Origin: Pseudomonas lactucae
GTDB taxonomy: Bacteria; Pseudomonadota; Gammaproteobacteria; Pseudomonadales; Pseudomonadaceae
Assembly (NCBI RefSeq): GCF_016937615.1
Contig: NZ_JAFHKI010000016.1
Coordinates: 62,001-126,000 of the forward strand
DNA length: 64,000 nucleotides
Direction: 5' to 3'
The translations under genes were made by a program, and so were the position numbers. The notes under the pieces were generated by a model. It ran no database searches, was not told where the DNA came from, and worked only from the letters and a program-made list of their open reading frames with translations. How positions within the stretch are numbered: the first letter of the stretch is position 1; every line of letters starts with the position of its first letter. Below, one piece after another: positions 37,967 through 47,161 of this stretch.

Positions 37967-38416
37967 TTAAAGCTGCCAGGATCCGATATCGGCATTCACG
38001 CCGTCACCATCCGGCTGGCCGTCGGCACCGAGAGAGAAGATGTCGACCTCGCCGTTCGCGCCGGGATTCAGGTAATGGTAAGGACGGCCCCAGGGGTCGT
38101 TGGGCAGGCGTTCCAGATAAGAACGCCACTGGGTATTTTTTGCATCCGCCGGGCGCTCGACCAACACCTTGAGGCCCTGGTTCATGCTGGGGTAGGTGCC
38201 GTGGTCGAGGCGATAAAGCTTGAGCGCCTGCATCAGGCCGGCGACGTCTTGCTTCGCCGCAATCGCCCTGGCCTGATCCGGGCGATCAAGCACTTTGGGT
38301 ACGACAATCGCGGCCAGGATGCCAAGGATGACCACCACCACCATGATCTCGATCAGGGTGAAACCGTGCTGAGCGTGACGGCCGCCAGGCCCATATTTGA
38401 TGCGCGCGAAATCCAT
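37967..38416 (-). CDS. gspG: Type II secretion major pseudopilin GspG (HxcT-like)
   Basis: 149 residues from ATG 38416; AGGATGG precedes it at good spacing, while the ATG nine bases upstream has the site too close. The prepilin cleavage site is HGFTLIEIMVVV. The C-terminal calcium-binding region with LPNDPWGRPYHYLNPG and IFSLGADGQPDGDGV is diagnostic of GspG. No prepilin peptidase lies in the cluster, so the pilus peptidase PilD is presumably used. Confidence 0.93.
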   Translation of the reverse strand: MDFARIKYGPGGRHAQHGFTLIEIMVVVVILGILAAIVVPKVLDRPDQARAIAAKQDVAGLMQALKLYRLDHGTYPSMNQGLKVLVERPADAKNTQWRSYLERLPNDPWGRPYHYLNPGANGEVDIFSLGADGQPDGDGVNADIGSWQL

Positions 38417-38554
38417 ATCCACCATCCTTGGTTTGATCCTAATTCGGCGCGCAGTGTAACAAAACTAACTAGCCGGATAGCAAAATTAATTGGCCGCTGC
38501 CTGCGGCTCTGCGAGTGCTATCCTGCGACGTGTTTTTTACACCAAGAGTGGCCC
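38417..38554. other. Divergent promoter region between gspG and gspI
   Basis: A 138-bp AT-richer stretch between the leftward gspG-K-L-M-D-E-F operon and the rightward gspI gene. It should contain two promoters. No regulator box could be assigned with confidence. Confidence 0.5.
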
Positions 38555-38941
38555 ATGGAGCTGTCGCGCAAGGAGCAAGGTTTTACGCTGATCGAGGTGC
38601 TCGTGGCCTTGGCGATCATTGCCGTCGCGATGTCGGCCGCCGTCCGCGTTGCAGGCCTGATGACCCAGAGCAACGGCTTACTGCGCGATCGCTCAATTGC
38701 GTTGCTGTCGGCTCAAAGCCGGCTCGCCGAACTGCGCCTGGACGGGCGGCTACCGCCGGGGCACAAAGGGTTTGATTGTGATCAGGGGCAATTACAGTTG
38801 CGCTGCGAACAAACCATTGCACCCGCTGCCGATGGACGTTTATTGCGTGTCACGGTTGAGGTGTCGGAGCGCAAGCGCGAGGCGCCGCCCTTGGCGCGGC
38901 TGGAAACCCTGCTGAATCCGCCAACGGAAACGCGCCAATGA
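38555..38941 (+). CDS. gspI: Type II secretion minor pseudopilin GspI (HxcU-like)
   Basis: 128 residues from ATG 38555. The prepilin site QGFTLIEVLVALAIIAVAMS is followed by a short domain with SQSRLAELRLDGRLPPG-type GspI sequence. It converges with gspC, the two stop codons lying 6 bp apart. Confidence 0.88.
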   Translation: MELSRKEQGFTLIEVLVALAIIAVAMSAAVRVAGLMTQSNGLLRDRSIALLSAQSRLAELRLDGRLPPGHKGFDCDQGQLQLRCEQTIAPAADGRLLRVTVEVSERKREAPPLARLETLLNPPTETRQ

Positions 38942-38947
38942 GCGTAC

Positions 38948-39379
38948 TCAGGGCTGGGTCAATCGGGGCAGCACCACGGCGTCCGGCAGCGTGCTGACGG
39001 TGATGCGGGTGTTCTGCGAACCGCGCTCAATGACCACGCCATCCGCCTCGATCGCCGCCAGGCGAACGCCCTGGGCCAACGATTCGCCCACCAGAAAGCT
39101 GCGCGGCGGGCCCTCGTTCAAGCTCAGGATCGCCACCGCTCCCCGCGCACCGGCCATCACGCCAGAGACCTTGATATCCACCGCGGCCGGCTGGTTGGAA
39201 AACCACTGCAGCGCCGTTGTATCGGGGCGAGCGGCCAAAACGCGGGGCTCAACCTGCGGCGCCTGGGACTCGGCCGACGTCAGCAGGACAGAAGACCAGA
39301 CCAGCACACCCACGAGCGCCGTGGCCAACGCCACGGTCTGCAACAGCCGCGGTACCGTTAAACGAAAATTAGAGACCAA
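38948..39379 (-). CDS. gspC: Type II secretion GspC-like (HxcP-type) protein
   Basis: 143 residues: a membrane helix at about 14-34 (LQTVALATALVGVLVWSSVL) and a periplasmic homology region (GVMAGARGAVAILSLNEGPP, then VGESLAQGVRLAAIEADGVVIER). There is no PDZ or coiled-coil C-terminus, so it is shorter than Xcp-type GspC and fits the Hxc type. It links the platform to the secretin N-domains. Confidence 0.8.
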   Translation of the reverse strand: MVSNFRLTVPRLLQTVALATALVGVLVWSSVLLTSAESQAPQVEPRVLAARPDTTALQWFSNQPAAVDIKVSGVMAGARGAVAILSLNEGPPRSFLVGESLAQGVRLAAIEADGVVIERGSQNTRITVSTLPDAVVLPRLTQP

Positions 39380-39447
39380 GACAAAACCTCCCTGTTGTCC
39401 TGCCGGGCAGTCTACAGGAGAGATCCACGACGAAGGAGCGTTGTGTC

Positions 39448-39909
39448 ATGAACAAAGACAACCAGCGGGGCTTCACCCTGATCGAGTTGATGGTGGTGTT
39501 GGTGATCATCGGTATCGCCAGTGCAGCCATCAGCCTGAGTATCAAACCCGACCCGTTGCAGTTACTGCGCAAGGACGCCAACCAAGTGGCCCAGAGGCTG
39601 CAAGTCGCCCAGGCCGAAGCCCGTGCCGACGGCCGCCCAATCACCTGGCAGGCAGACAATAAAGGGTTCCGCTTCAGTCGTCGCAACGAATCAGGCCACG
39701 GCTGGGATCACTTTGTGAACGACCCGCAACTGCGTCCTCGGGCCTGGGAAACTCCGTCAATGAGCGTGCGCGTAACCCCCAGGCAACGAGTGGTAGTGAA
39801 TGCCGAATGGTTCGCCTCCCCTCTCCAGTTGCGGCTCTCGGATGGCCAGCACCACCTCACAGTTCAACTCACCGCGACCGGGCAAGTTCGCGTGGCGAAC
39901 GAACCATGA
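39448..39909 (+). CDS. gspH: Type II secretion minor pseudopilin GspH (HxcV-like)
   Basis: 153 residues with the prepilin site RGFTLIELMVVLVIIGI and a GspH beta-domain (AEARADGRPITWQADNKGFRF). GAAGGAG lies upstream. Its stop codon overlaps the gspJ start as ATGA. Confidence 0.88.
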   Translation: MNKDNQRGFTLIELMVVLVIIGIASAAISLSIKPDPLQLLRKDANQVAQRLQVAQAEARADGRPITWQADNKGFRFSRRNESGHGWDHFVNDPQLRPRAWETPSMSVRVTPRQRVVVNAEWFASPLQLRLSDGQHHLTVQLTATGQVRVANEP

Positions 39910-40511
39910 AAACAGACCAGCACGGTTTTACGCTTATAGAGGTCATGGTGGCGATCATGCTGATGGCCATTGTCAGCCTTATCGCCTGGCGCGGCCTCGA
40001 CAGCGTGAGCCGGGCCGACAGCCATCTGCAGAGCAGCACGGAACAGACCCAGGCGTTATTGCGCACATTGAACCAGTTGGAACGCGACCTGGCCCTGCGC
40101 GCCAGTATCGAACTGCGCACCCCAGGCCTGACCGAGGATGAGCAGCCCGACGACCTCCCGGCAGTCAGCGTTCGCAGCTCCGACAATCATGATTTTCAAC
40201 TGGACATCATCCGTAGCGCAGCACCTCCAGAGATCGGTTTGCAACGCGTGCGCTGGTGGCTGGACGGTGACACCTTGTATCGCGCCACATCAGCGGCCAG
40301 TGACCGATACCCCTTACCTGCTCCCAAAAAAACAGTGGCGGTATTGTCCAGCGTCAGTGATCTGCAGGTACGCTTCTGGGAGGCCGGCAAAGGCTGGCGT
40401 CAGCTCGCCGGCAACCGCAAGAACGACCCTCTCGGCCTGGAGATCAAGCTGACCCGCCAGACGCCGCAAGGGGAAGAGCGTTATCGGCAAGTGGTGGGGC
40501 CCCTTCAATAA
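39906..40511 (+). CDS. gspJ: Type II secretion minor pseudopilin GspJ (HxcW-like)
   Basis: 201 residues from ATG 39906. The prepilin site HGFTLIEVMVAIMLMAIVSL is followed by a GspJ domain with ALLRTLNQLERDLALRAS and QVRFWEAGKGWRQL. It completes the set needed for a pseudopilus tip (I-J-K with H). Confidence 0.9.
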   Translation: MKTDQHGFTLIEVMVAIMLMAIVSLIAWRGLDSVSRADSHLQSSTEQTQALLRTLNQLERDLALRASIELRTPGLTEDEQPDDLPAVSVRSSDNHDFQLDIIRSAAPPEIGLQRVRWWLDGDTLYRATSAASDRYPLPAPKKTVAVLSSVSDLQVRFWEAGKGWRQLAGNRKNDPLGLEIKLTRQTPQGEERYRQVVGPLQ

Positions 40512-40535
40512 ATCGAAGTGATCGCAGAGATACGC

Positions 40536-41114
40536 TTAATCAATGCCAGCATAGGAAACAGTGGACGATTTCAGAATAAGTTCGAACCCCGATTGATCAA
40601 CGACAGTCTCTTTGAGCGCCCATGCGATGTAGCAACTACCTTCAAGTACACTCAAAATGGCTCTGGCGATTTCTTTAGGGTTGATTTCCGCTTTGACAGT
40701 ATTGACCCGCTGGCCAGTCGACAGGTTGTCTTCCAACCAGGCGAGATGAATCTCAAAAAACGTTTTGGTCAACGCCTTAAGGCGATCTGGCAGCACCGCT
40801 AATTCAGCAGCCAACGCACCACAAAGAGGCAGCATTCCCGTTTTTGCACTCTCGGCAAAAAAGGCCGAAAAAGCCTTTAAGCGTGCAGTGACATCAGCAT
40901 GATCCTCGTTGATCTGCGCCAAGCTTTTATCGAATCTGAATAGGTAACTTTCGACCAGTGCAACACTCAATCCTTCCTTGGTAGGAAAGTGATGATGAAT
41001 GCTGGCCTTTTTTACACCCACTTCGTGTGCTAGGTCCGCATAACTGAATGCGGCGTAACCTTTGGTACGTAGCAATAACTCGGCAGTAACTAAAAGTTTG
41101 GATCGCGTACTCAT
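40536..41114 (-). CDS. TetR-family regulator A of a three-paralogue set
   Basis: 192 residues from ATG 41114. The helix-turn-helix region contains GYAAFSYADLA and KKASIHHHFPTKEGL. The ligand domain has a single cysteine shared by all three paralogues, Cys98 in MLPLCGALAAEL, placed much like the sensing cysteine of NemR. It follows ansP by 92 bp in the same direction, so it is probably co-transcribed, and the operator at 42939-42956 lies upstream of ansP. A repressor responding to electrophiles or oxidants is inferred. Confidence 0.85.
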   Translation of the reverse strand: MSTRSKLLVTAELLLRTKGYAAFSYADLAHEVGVKKASIHHHFPTKEGLSVALVESYLFRFDKSLAQINEDHADVTARLKAFSAFFAESAKTGMLPLCGALAAELAVLPDRLKALTKTFFEIHLAWLEDNLSTGQRVNTVKAEINPKEIARAILSVLEGSCYIAWALKETVVDQSGFELILKSSTVSYAGID

Positions 41115-41206
41115 GAAGCGTACCTGTTTCTTAAAGCTATCGTTAAGCAAGTCGCCTATTTCCAATAAAGAGAGGACGAGGTAATCGACCTCTCTTGGTC
41201 ACCGCA

Positions 41207-42676
41207 CTAAACGCCTATACGACTCGCAAGAGGCTCAAGTTTGCCTGCATCTTGCGTTTTTGAACGAACGGCCTTCCACCACCCCATGGCCAACGCAGCC
41301 GCCACCAGTGGAATTGAAAGCACCGTGTAAGTGCCGTTTGGATAGTCTAACCCGACTAATACCAATACCACGGCAAGAAATAAGAGGGTGAGCCACGCGG
41401 TAATGGGAGCACCTGGCATCTTAAATGAAACCATTACCGCCTCACCCCGTTTCACCGCACGCCGATAACTGATCTGGGACAAGACGATAAAAGCCCATGT
41501 CGAAAGAATCCCAAGGGTAACCAGATTCAGCAACAACTCGAAGAGTTGAGCCGGAATCAGAAAATTCAACACAACCCCAATGATATTAATGCCCATGGTC
41601 ACCAATATTCCCATATAGGGAACGCCCTGCTTACTCATTCGTTTAAATAAAGCTGGCGCAGAGCCACCCATGGCAAGCGACCGCAGAACGCGCCCCGTGG
41701 CGTACAAACCGGAATTAAGACTTGAGAGCGCGGCGGTCATGACGACAATGTTCATCACCGAACCAATTCCTGGAATCCCGAGCGCCTCGAAAAAAGTTAC
41801 GAATGGGCTGACATTCGCGCTATAGGCCGTCCAAGGTAAAACCGTCACCAGCAAAAACACGGAGCCCACGTAAAATAGCCCTATCCTCCAGATCACGCCA
41901 TTGATGGCCTTGGGAATCACGCTTTTGGCATCGGCCGTCTCACCAGCGGCCGTGCCCACCAACTCTATGCTTGCGTAAGCAAAGATCACTCCCTGCACGA
42001 TGATAATGGCCGGCAGCAGCCCGTGTGGGAATAGCCCGCCGTTATCTGAAATCAGATGCAGACCCGGAACACTGCCGGCCACCGCATGCCCGGTAGCGAA
42101 AAAGAACGATCCGACCACTAAAAACACAGTGATGGCGCACACTTTTATGACCGCGAACCAGAACTCCATTTCGCCGAACCATTTAACGCTGACCATGTTC
42201 ATCACGGTGACTACACCCAGCGCACTCAGGGCAAATACCCACTGCGGGATATCCGAGAAGACGCTCCAGTACTTCATGTAGATCGCGATCGCTGTTATGT
42301 CCACGACGCCGGTTAACGCCCACACCAAAAAATACATCCAACCGGCAACAAATGAAGCTCCCTCCCCCATAAACTCCCGGGTGTAAGACACAAAACTGCC
42401 GCTGCTCGGACGGTGCATCACCAGCTCACCCAACGCCCGCAAGATAAAGAAAGCAAACACCCCACAGACCAAATACACAATGGCCAATGACGGCCCCGCA
42501 ATTTGCAACCTCGCGCCGGCCCCTAGAAACAATCCCGTTCCTATTGCTCCGCCCAATGCCATCATCTGCACGTGGCGTTTTTTTAGATGCTTCGCATAGC
42601 CGGTCTCATGGGAATCGAGCCAGTTCGATCGCGTTACTGATTCGTCATGTCCTGCCAGGGCATTATTCTTTTTCAT
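41207..42676 (-). CDS. ansP: L-asparagine permease AnsP-like amino-acid transporter
   Basis: 489 residues, twelve membrane helices, amino-acid permease family signature (GGAIGTGLFLGAGARLQIAG). Long stretches agree with AnsP, for example LGELVMHRPSSGSFVSYTRE and MNIVVMTAALSSLNSGLYAT, so asparagine is the likeliest substrate; related proline or GABA permeases are alternatives. It is divergent from the C-S-lyase-like gene across a region with a TetR-type palindrome, which links it to the stress module to the right. Confidence 0.85.
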   Translation of the reverse strand: MKKNNALAGHDESVTRSNWLDSHETGYAKHLKKRHVQMMALGGAIGTGLFLGAGARLQIAGPSLAIVYLVCGVFAFFILRALGELVMHRPSSGSFVSYTREFMGEGASFVAGWMYFLVWALTGVVDITAIAIYMKYWSVFSDIPQWVFALSALGVVTVMNMVSVKWFGEMEFWFAVIKVCAITVFLVVGSFFFATGHAVAGSVPGLHLISDNGGLFPHGLLPAIIIVQGVIFAYASIELVGTAAGETADAKSVIPKAINGVIWRIGLFYVGSVFLLVTVLPWTAYSANVSPFVTFFEALGIPGIGSVMNIVVMTAALSSLNSGLYATGRVLRSLAMGGSAPALFKRMSKQGVPYMGILVTMGINIIGVVLNFLIPAQLFELLLNLVTLGILSTWAFIVLSQISYRRAVKRGEAVMVSFKMPGAPITAWLTLLFLAVVLVLVGLDYPNGTYTVLSIPLVAAALAMGWWKAVRSKTQDAGKLEPLASRIGV

Positions 42677-43039
42677 ATTCCACCCACGCTATTGATGTGC
42701 AGTTTGTGTTTTTTTCGTGTTATCTAAGATGCCCGTCCACTTCTAGTGCGCAATCCCACACAGTGCTTTATAACTTATCGCTGATACGTCGCGATGCACC
42801 TTTTTGAAGCGCCTCCGGCGCATTGTTATTTTTTTACCGGACACCTCAAACACTAAAAAACCTACCATCCACATGAATGCCGTTCAACGAGTATTTTATA
42901 AAAGCCAACACCTTATTGATTTTTCTAGACTTTTAAAAAACACCATCCTGATGGTAGACAATTAATTATTTTGATAGCTTAATCCAAGACAGCGTCAGAG
43001 ACGCGCAGTCAGCCCCTCAGGACATTCTTGGAAGGTCGC
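42677..43039. other. AT-rich divergent promoter region between ansP and the C-S lyase gene
   Basis: 363 bp with no gene. It is markedly AT-rich near 42840-42980 and contains the TetR-type palindrome at 42939-42956. Confidence 0.5.
42939..42956. promoter_or_regulatory. Putative TetR operator, copy 1
   Basis: On the minus strand it reads CTACCATCAGGATGGTGT, matching 14 of 18 positions of the site at 46733-46750 (CTACCAACTGGATGGTAG). It lies 84 bp before the C-S-lyase start. Binding by one of the three TetR paralogues is inferred. Confidence 0.55.
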
Positions 43040-44209
43040 ATGAAAAAATATAAAAGCGTAAAAACCCTGCTCGCTCATGCGTCGATCGAGCCCGAGCAGC
43101 ATCATGGCTTTGTCAATACCCCGGTCTATCGCGGTTCGACAGTGGTATTCCCCACCTGTGAATCCATGCGCGAAGGTCGCCAGAAATACATATATGGCCG
43201 CTGGAATAACCCTTCGACTGAAGCACTCACCCAGGCTCTGCAGCAACTGGAGGGCGCCCAAGGCACGGTACTTTGCCCATCGGGGCTTTCAGCGTGTACG
43301 ACCGCCATCCTCAGTGTGGTAGGTGCTGGCGACCACCTGCTGATTGCCGACAACGTCTATTCACCCATCAGAGCATTTGTTGAACACGTCGGTAACCGAC
43401 TGGGTATTGAAGTTACGTTTTACGACCCGGCCATCGGTGCTGACATCGCAGGTTTTATCCAGCCGAATACAAAAGCCATTTACGCCGAGTCTCCTGGCTC
43501 GTTGACCCTGGAAATACCAGACATTCGCGCAATCACTAAGGTTGCCCACGAGCATGACATTCTGGTTATTGCGGACAATACATGGGGGACCCCGCTTTAC
43601 TTTCCATCGCTGGAGCTTGGCGTGGACCTTTCGATCATGGCCGCAACCAAGTACATCGTCGGTCATTCCGACGCCATCCTGGGAACTGTCTCGGCCTCGG
43701 AGCGAGCCTGGGACAGCCTCAAAAAATATCACTTCAACACGGGATTGTTTGCTAGCCCGGATGACGTCTCACTGGCCCTGCGAGGCATGCGCACGCTGGA
43801 AGTGAGACTAGAGCGTCATTTCAAAAACGCGACCCTGGTGGCTAAGTGGCTGGAAACCCGGGACGAAGTTGAGGCCGTTTATTATCCAGCGCTGGCCTCT
43901 CATCCGCAGCATCACTTGTGGAAAAGAGACTTCAAGGGGGCCTCAGGCCTGCTTTCGTTCCTGACTAAACCTTCCCCGCAGGCGGCGGCGGATGCACTCC
44001 TGGATAATTTATCGCTGTTCTCGATTGGTTACTCATGGGGAGGTTTTGAAAGCCTGGCGATGATTGCAGACCCAACACCCGTCAGGAGTGCTACGACCTG
44101 GGCAGCCGACGGGCACCTAGTCCGCCTTCATATTGGTCTTGAAGATCCGGATGACCTGATTGCGGATCTGGAGCGCGGGTTCGAGAGGTTCAACCGTTTG
44201 CTCGGGTGA
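43040..44209 (+). CDS. metC: PLP-dependent C-S lyase, cystathionine beta-lyase-like
   Basis: 389 residues from ATG 43040 with GGAAGG upstream. This is a Cys/Met-metabolism PLP enzyme: the PLP lysine is Lys204 in AATKYIVGHSD, with PVYRGSTVVFP near the start and YGRWNNPSTEAL as phosphate/substrate loop. It removes the sulphur side chain of cystathionine or other cysteine S-conjugates, giving thiol, pyruvate and ammonia. Next to glutathione reductase and under a module-type operator, cleavage of cysteine conjugates from electrophile detoxification is a reasonable alternative to methionine synthesis. Confidence 0.82.
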   Translation: MKKYKSVKTLLAHASIEPEQHHGFVNTPVYRGSTVVFPTCESMREGRQKYIYGRWNNPSTEALTQALQQLEGAQGTVLCPSGLSACTTAILSVVGAGDHLLIADNVYSPIRAFVEHVGNRLGIEVTFYDPAIGADIAGFIQPNTKAIYAESPGSLTLEIPDIRAITKVAHEHDILVIADNTWGTPLYFPSLELGVDLSIMAATKYIVGHSDAILGTVSASERAWDSLKKYHFNTGLFASPDDVSLALRGMRTLEVRLERHFKNATLVAKWLETRDEVEAVYYPALASHPQHHLWKRDFKGASGLLSFLTKPSPQAAADALLDNLSLFSIGYSWGGFESLAMIADPTPVRSATTWAADGHLVRLHIGLEDPDDLIADLERGFERFNRLLG

Positions 44210-44260
44210 TACGGTTTTCAGAGGGGGCAGTTCGTTAATATGACACGCCGAATCGAATGC

Positions 44261-44278
44261 CTACCAACCGGATGGGAG
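44261..44278. promoter_or_regulatory. Putative TetR operator, copy 2 (before gor)
   Basis: CTACCAACCGGATGGGAG, an imperfect palindrome (7 of 9 pairs), 92 bp upstream of the gor start. It shares the first eight bases with the sites at 46733 and 54181. Confidence 0.6.
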
Positions 44279-44369
44279 TGTGTTTTAAGATTAACGGCCT
44301 CCCTCCACCTACGTTAACCGCTATCGAACAGCAGATAATTCGCGCTGCTGGCCTGCCAAGGAAATTGAA

Positions 44370-45728
44370 ATGACCTACGATTTTGACCTTTACGTAATCG
44401 GTGCCGGTTCCGGTGGCGTCCGAGCGGCGCGTTTTGCCGCTGGATTTGGTGCAAGAGTAGCCGTGGCCGAGAGTCGCTATTTGGGCGGTACCTGCGTAAA
44501 CGTGGGCTGCGTCCCGAAGAAACTGCTGGTGTACGGCGCGCATTTCGCAGACGAATTTGAGCTGTCAGCCGGTTTCGGCTGGAGCTTGGGTGAAGCGAGG
44601 TTTGATTGGGCAACTCTGATCGCCAACAAGGATCGCGAAATCACCCGCCTGAACGATATTTATCGCAATCTATTGTCCAACAGCGGCGCCACGTTACACG
44701 AAGGGCATGCAAAAATCGTCGGCCCCCATACCGTCGAGATAAACGGTGAACGCTTTACCAGCAAACACATCCTGATCGCCACAGGTGGCTGGCCGCAAGC
44801 TCCGGATATTCCAGGCCATGAGCATGCAATCAACTCCAATCAGGCGTTCTTTCTCAAGACATTGCCCAAGCGTGTGCTGGTGGTGGGTGGCGGTTATATC
44901 GCGGTCGAATTCGCCGGTATTTTCCATGGCCTGGGCGCCAAGACTTCGCTGCTGTATCGCGGTGACCTGTTCTTGCGTGGCTTTGACGGTGCGGTGCGCA
45001 AGCACCTGCGGGAAGAGCTGACCAAACGCGGCCTGGACCTGCAATTCAATGCCGACATCGAGCGCATCGACAAGCAGGCCGACGGTAGCCTCAAGGCCAC
45101 CCTCAAAGACGGTCGCGTACTGGAAGCCGATTGTGTGTTCTACGCCACCGGTCGCCGCCCGATGCTGGACAACCTGGGGCTGAACAATACCCGCGTTGAG
45201 TTGGATGACCGAGGTTTTATCAAGGTCGATGAGTACTATCAGACCCGCGAACCATCCGTTCTTGCGCTCGGCGACGTGATTGGCCGTGTGCAACTGACAC
45301 CGGTGGCACTGGCCGAAGGCATGGCCGTGGCGAGACGTTTGTTCAAGCCTGAGCAGTATCACCCGGTGGATTACAACTTGATCCCGACGGCGGTGTTCAG
45401 CGCACCCAACATTGGCACCGTGGGCCTCACCGAGGAAGCCGCACGCAAAACCGGCCACGATGTGGTGATCTTCGAAAGCCGTTTCCGGCCCATGAAGCTA
45501 TCGCTCACAGAATGCCAGGAACGCACCTTGATGAAGCTGGTAGTGGACGCCAAGACCGACAAGGTATTGGGCTGTCATATGGTCGGGCCGGATGCGGGTG
45601 AAATAATTCAAGGCTTGGCGATCGCATTAAAAGCAGGCGCGACCAAACGCCTCTTCGATGAGACTATCGCCGTGCATCCGACCTCTGCGGAAGAGTTCGT
45701 CACCCTGCGCACACCAGTGGCGGGTTAA
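44370..45728 (+). CDS. gor: Glutathione-disulfide reductase
   Basis: 452 residues. FAD-binding [11 protein letters not shown] at 11-21, redox-active Cys42 and Cys47 in [18 protein letters not shown]-binding [11 protein letters not shown], and the C-terminal catalytic HPTSAEEF at the dimer interface. It keeps glutathione reduced using NADPH. Glutathione is the ligand that gates KefC after forming electrophile adducts, so its place at the head of this module is meaningful. Confidence 0.93.
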   Translation: MTYDFDLYVIGAGSGGVRAARFAAGFGARVAVAESRYLGGTCVNVGCVPKKLLVYGAHFADEFELSAGFGWSLGEARFDWATLIANKDREITRLNDIYRNLLSNSGATLHEGHAKIVGPHTVEINGERFTSKHILIATGGWPQAPDIPGHEHAINSNQAFFLKTLPKRVLVVGGGYIAVEFAGIFHGLGAKTSLLYRGDLFLRGFDGAVRKHLREELTKRGLDLQFNADIERIDKQADGSLKATLKDGRVLEADCVFYATGRRPMLDNLGLNNTRVELDDRGFIKVDEYYQTREPSVLALGDVIGRVQLTPVALAEGMAVARRLFKPEQYHPVDYNLIPTAVFSAPNIGTVGLTEEAARKTGHDVVIFESRFRPMKLSLTECQERTLMKLVVDAKTDKVLGCHMVGPDAGEIIQGLAIALKAGATKRLFDETIAVHPTSAEEFVTLRTPVAG

Positions 45729-45733
45729 CTGTG

Positions 45734-46609
45734 ATGCCTTCCTCCGAAGTGTCGACTAATCCAACAACCCACCAAGTAGTACTGCTCACCGGGCTGGCGA
45801 TGCTGGCGTTTGCTGCCAATTCGGTTCTTTGCCGACTTGCACTTCGCTACACCGAAATTGATCCAGCAACGTTCACGCTGATTCGCTTATTCAGCGGAGC
45901 GATGATGCTCTGGCTGATCATGGTGATCAAAAACCGTACTGAACGCCCTGCCGGCACATGGCTGGGAGGCTTTACGCTGTTTATCTACGCCTTTGCCTTT
46001 TCATACGCTTACCTGCACCTGGAGACAGGCTCCGGCGCACTACTGCTGTTTGGCGCAGTCCAACTCACCATGCTGGGCTTCGGGTACTGGCGTGGAGAGC
46101 GGATGCAGGGCGTTGCGATTGCAGGACTTGCCCTCGCAATTGGCGGGCTCATTGCATTGTTATTGCCTGGTGCAAGCGCACCCGCACCGGGCAGTGCGGC
46201 GATCATGCTGCTGTCTGGTGTCGCATGGGCGGCATACTCGCTCATTGGCAAGCGCGCCCATGACCCATTAGCCTCTACAACCGGCAATTTTCTGAGGGCC
46301 GTGCCCATGATGCTGGGCGCGGCGATTGTGTTCATCGCCGACGCATCGATCGATATCCAAGGCGTGCTATGCGCGATTGCCTCTGGGACCCTTGCCTCGG
46401 GTGTCGGTTATGCCATTTGGTATACAGCCTTGCGCTCATTGTCATCGTTTCGAGCGGCAACCCTGCAGTTGAGCGTCCCCATACTAGCGTCGTTGGCCGG
46501 CGTATTTATTTTGAATGAACCGCTCACCGCTCGCTTGATCCTGACATCGTTGGCCGTACTGAGCGGGATTGGACTGGTGCTCAGCGCCGGCCCCTCAGCG
46601 CGTGCCTAG
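45734..46609 (+). CDS. EamA/DMT-family membrane transporter
   Basis: 291 residues from ATG 45734 (a GTG three bases earlier is in frame). About ten membrane helices in two EamA repeats, with FAANSVLCRLAL and the second-repeat MLLSGVAWAAYSLIGKRA. It follows gor by 5 bp, so it is co-transcribed. DMT proteins export metabolites or amino acids; export of a cysteine- or glutathione-related compound would fit, but nothing in the sequence shows the substrate. Confidence 0.8.
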   Translation: MPSSEVSTNPTTHQVVLLTGLAMLAFAANSVLCRLALRYTEIDPATFTLIRLFSGAMMLWLIMVIKNRTERPAGTWLGGFTLFIYAFAFSYAYLHLETGSGALLLFGAVQLTMLGFGYWRGERMQGVAIAGLALAIGGLIALLLPGASAPAPGSAAIMLLSGVAWAAYSLIGKRAHDPLASTTGNFLRAVPMMLGAAIVFIADASIDIQGVLCAIASGTLASGVGYAIWYTALRSLSSFRAATLQLSVPILASLAGVFILNEPLTARLILTSLAVLSGIGLVLSAGPSARA

Positions 46610-46732
46610 AGGTTCACGGTAAGCCTGCCGCGCTGATAAAGAGCAATCGCTGCCCCCATCAAAGCCAAACCGTCGCCAATCTGCGCGAAAAATTTCAGTG
46701 ATAGTAGGTATTAACAAAACAACATTGTATGC

Positions 46733-46750
46733 CTACCAACTGGATGGTAG
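46733..46750. promoter_or_regulatory. Putative TetR operator, copy 3 (before the AhpD-like gene)
   Basis: CTACCAACTGGATGGTAG, an imperfect palindrome (7 of 9 pairs) ending 43 bp before the start at 46794. A further half-site-like TAGTAGGTA lies at 46703-46711 and resembles the right half of the 54181 site. Confidence 0.65.
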
Positions 46751-46793
46751 CCTTGTTTTCAGTTTAAATCCCACGCACACAGTGAGAATCGCC

Positions 46794-47126
46794 ATGCAAG
46801 ACTGGAAGCAAACCCGCAAAGACATCAACACTCGCTTGATGGAACTCAACGCACTCACCCCAGAAACCATGAAGGGCATGGCAGCGCTCGGTAGTGCCGG
46901 TACCAAGACCAACCATCTGGATGCCAAGACCCGTGAGTTGATTTCCCTTGCCGTTGCAGTGACCACCCGCTGCGATGGCTGCATAGCCTTCCATGCTGCC
47001 GAGGCCAAGAAAGTCGGCGTGACCAGCGAAGAAGTCGCTGAAGCACTAGGCGTGGCGATCAACATGAACGCCGGTGCCGCACTGGTCTACAGCACGCACG
47101 TGCTGGACGCGTTCGACAAGTCATAA
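46794..47126 (+). CDS. AhpD-like carboxymuconolactone decarboxylase family protein
   Basis: 110 residues from ATG 46794. The redox signature Cys60-x-x-Cys63-x3-His67 (RCDGCIAFH) is that of AhpD-type thiol peroxidase or disulphide reductase proteins rather than true carboxymuconolactone decarboxylase. It probably detoxifies peroxides or acts as a thiol relay. It is the first gene after operator copy 3 and is followed by the Old Yellow Enzyme and tautomerase genes at 35- and 28-bp gaps. Confidence 0.85.
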   Translation: MQDWKQTRKDINTRLMELNALTPETMKGMAALGSAGTKTNHLDAKTRELISLAVAVTTRCDGCIAFHAAEAKKVGVTSEEVAEALGVAINMNAGAALVYSTHVLDAFDKS

Positions 47127-47161
47127 GCCTGCACTCCCCTCTTACGACATCGAGATAACTC

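Noticed and set aside
38417-38554. A Pho box in the gspG/gspI promoter region, as Hxc is phosphate-controlled in P. aeruginosa
   Set aside because: Only a TGTAACAAAAC-like half resembles a Pho box; no convincing pair of direct repeats.
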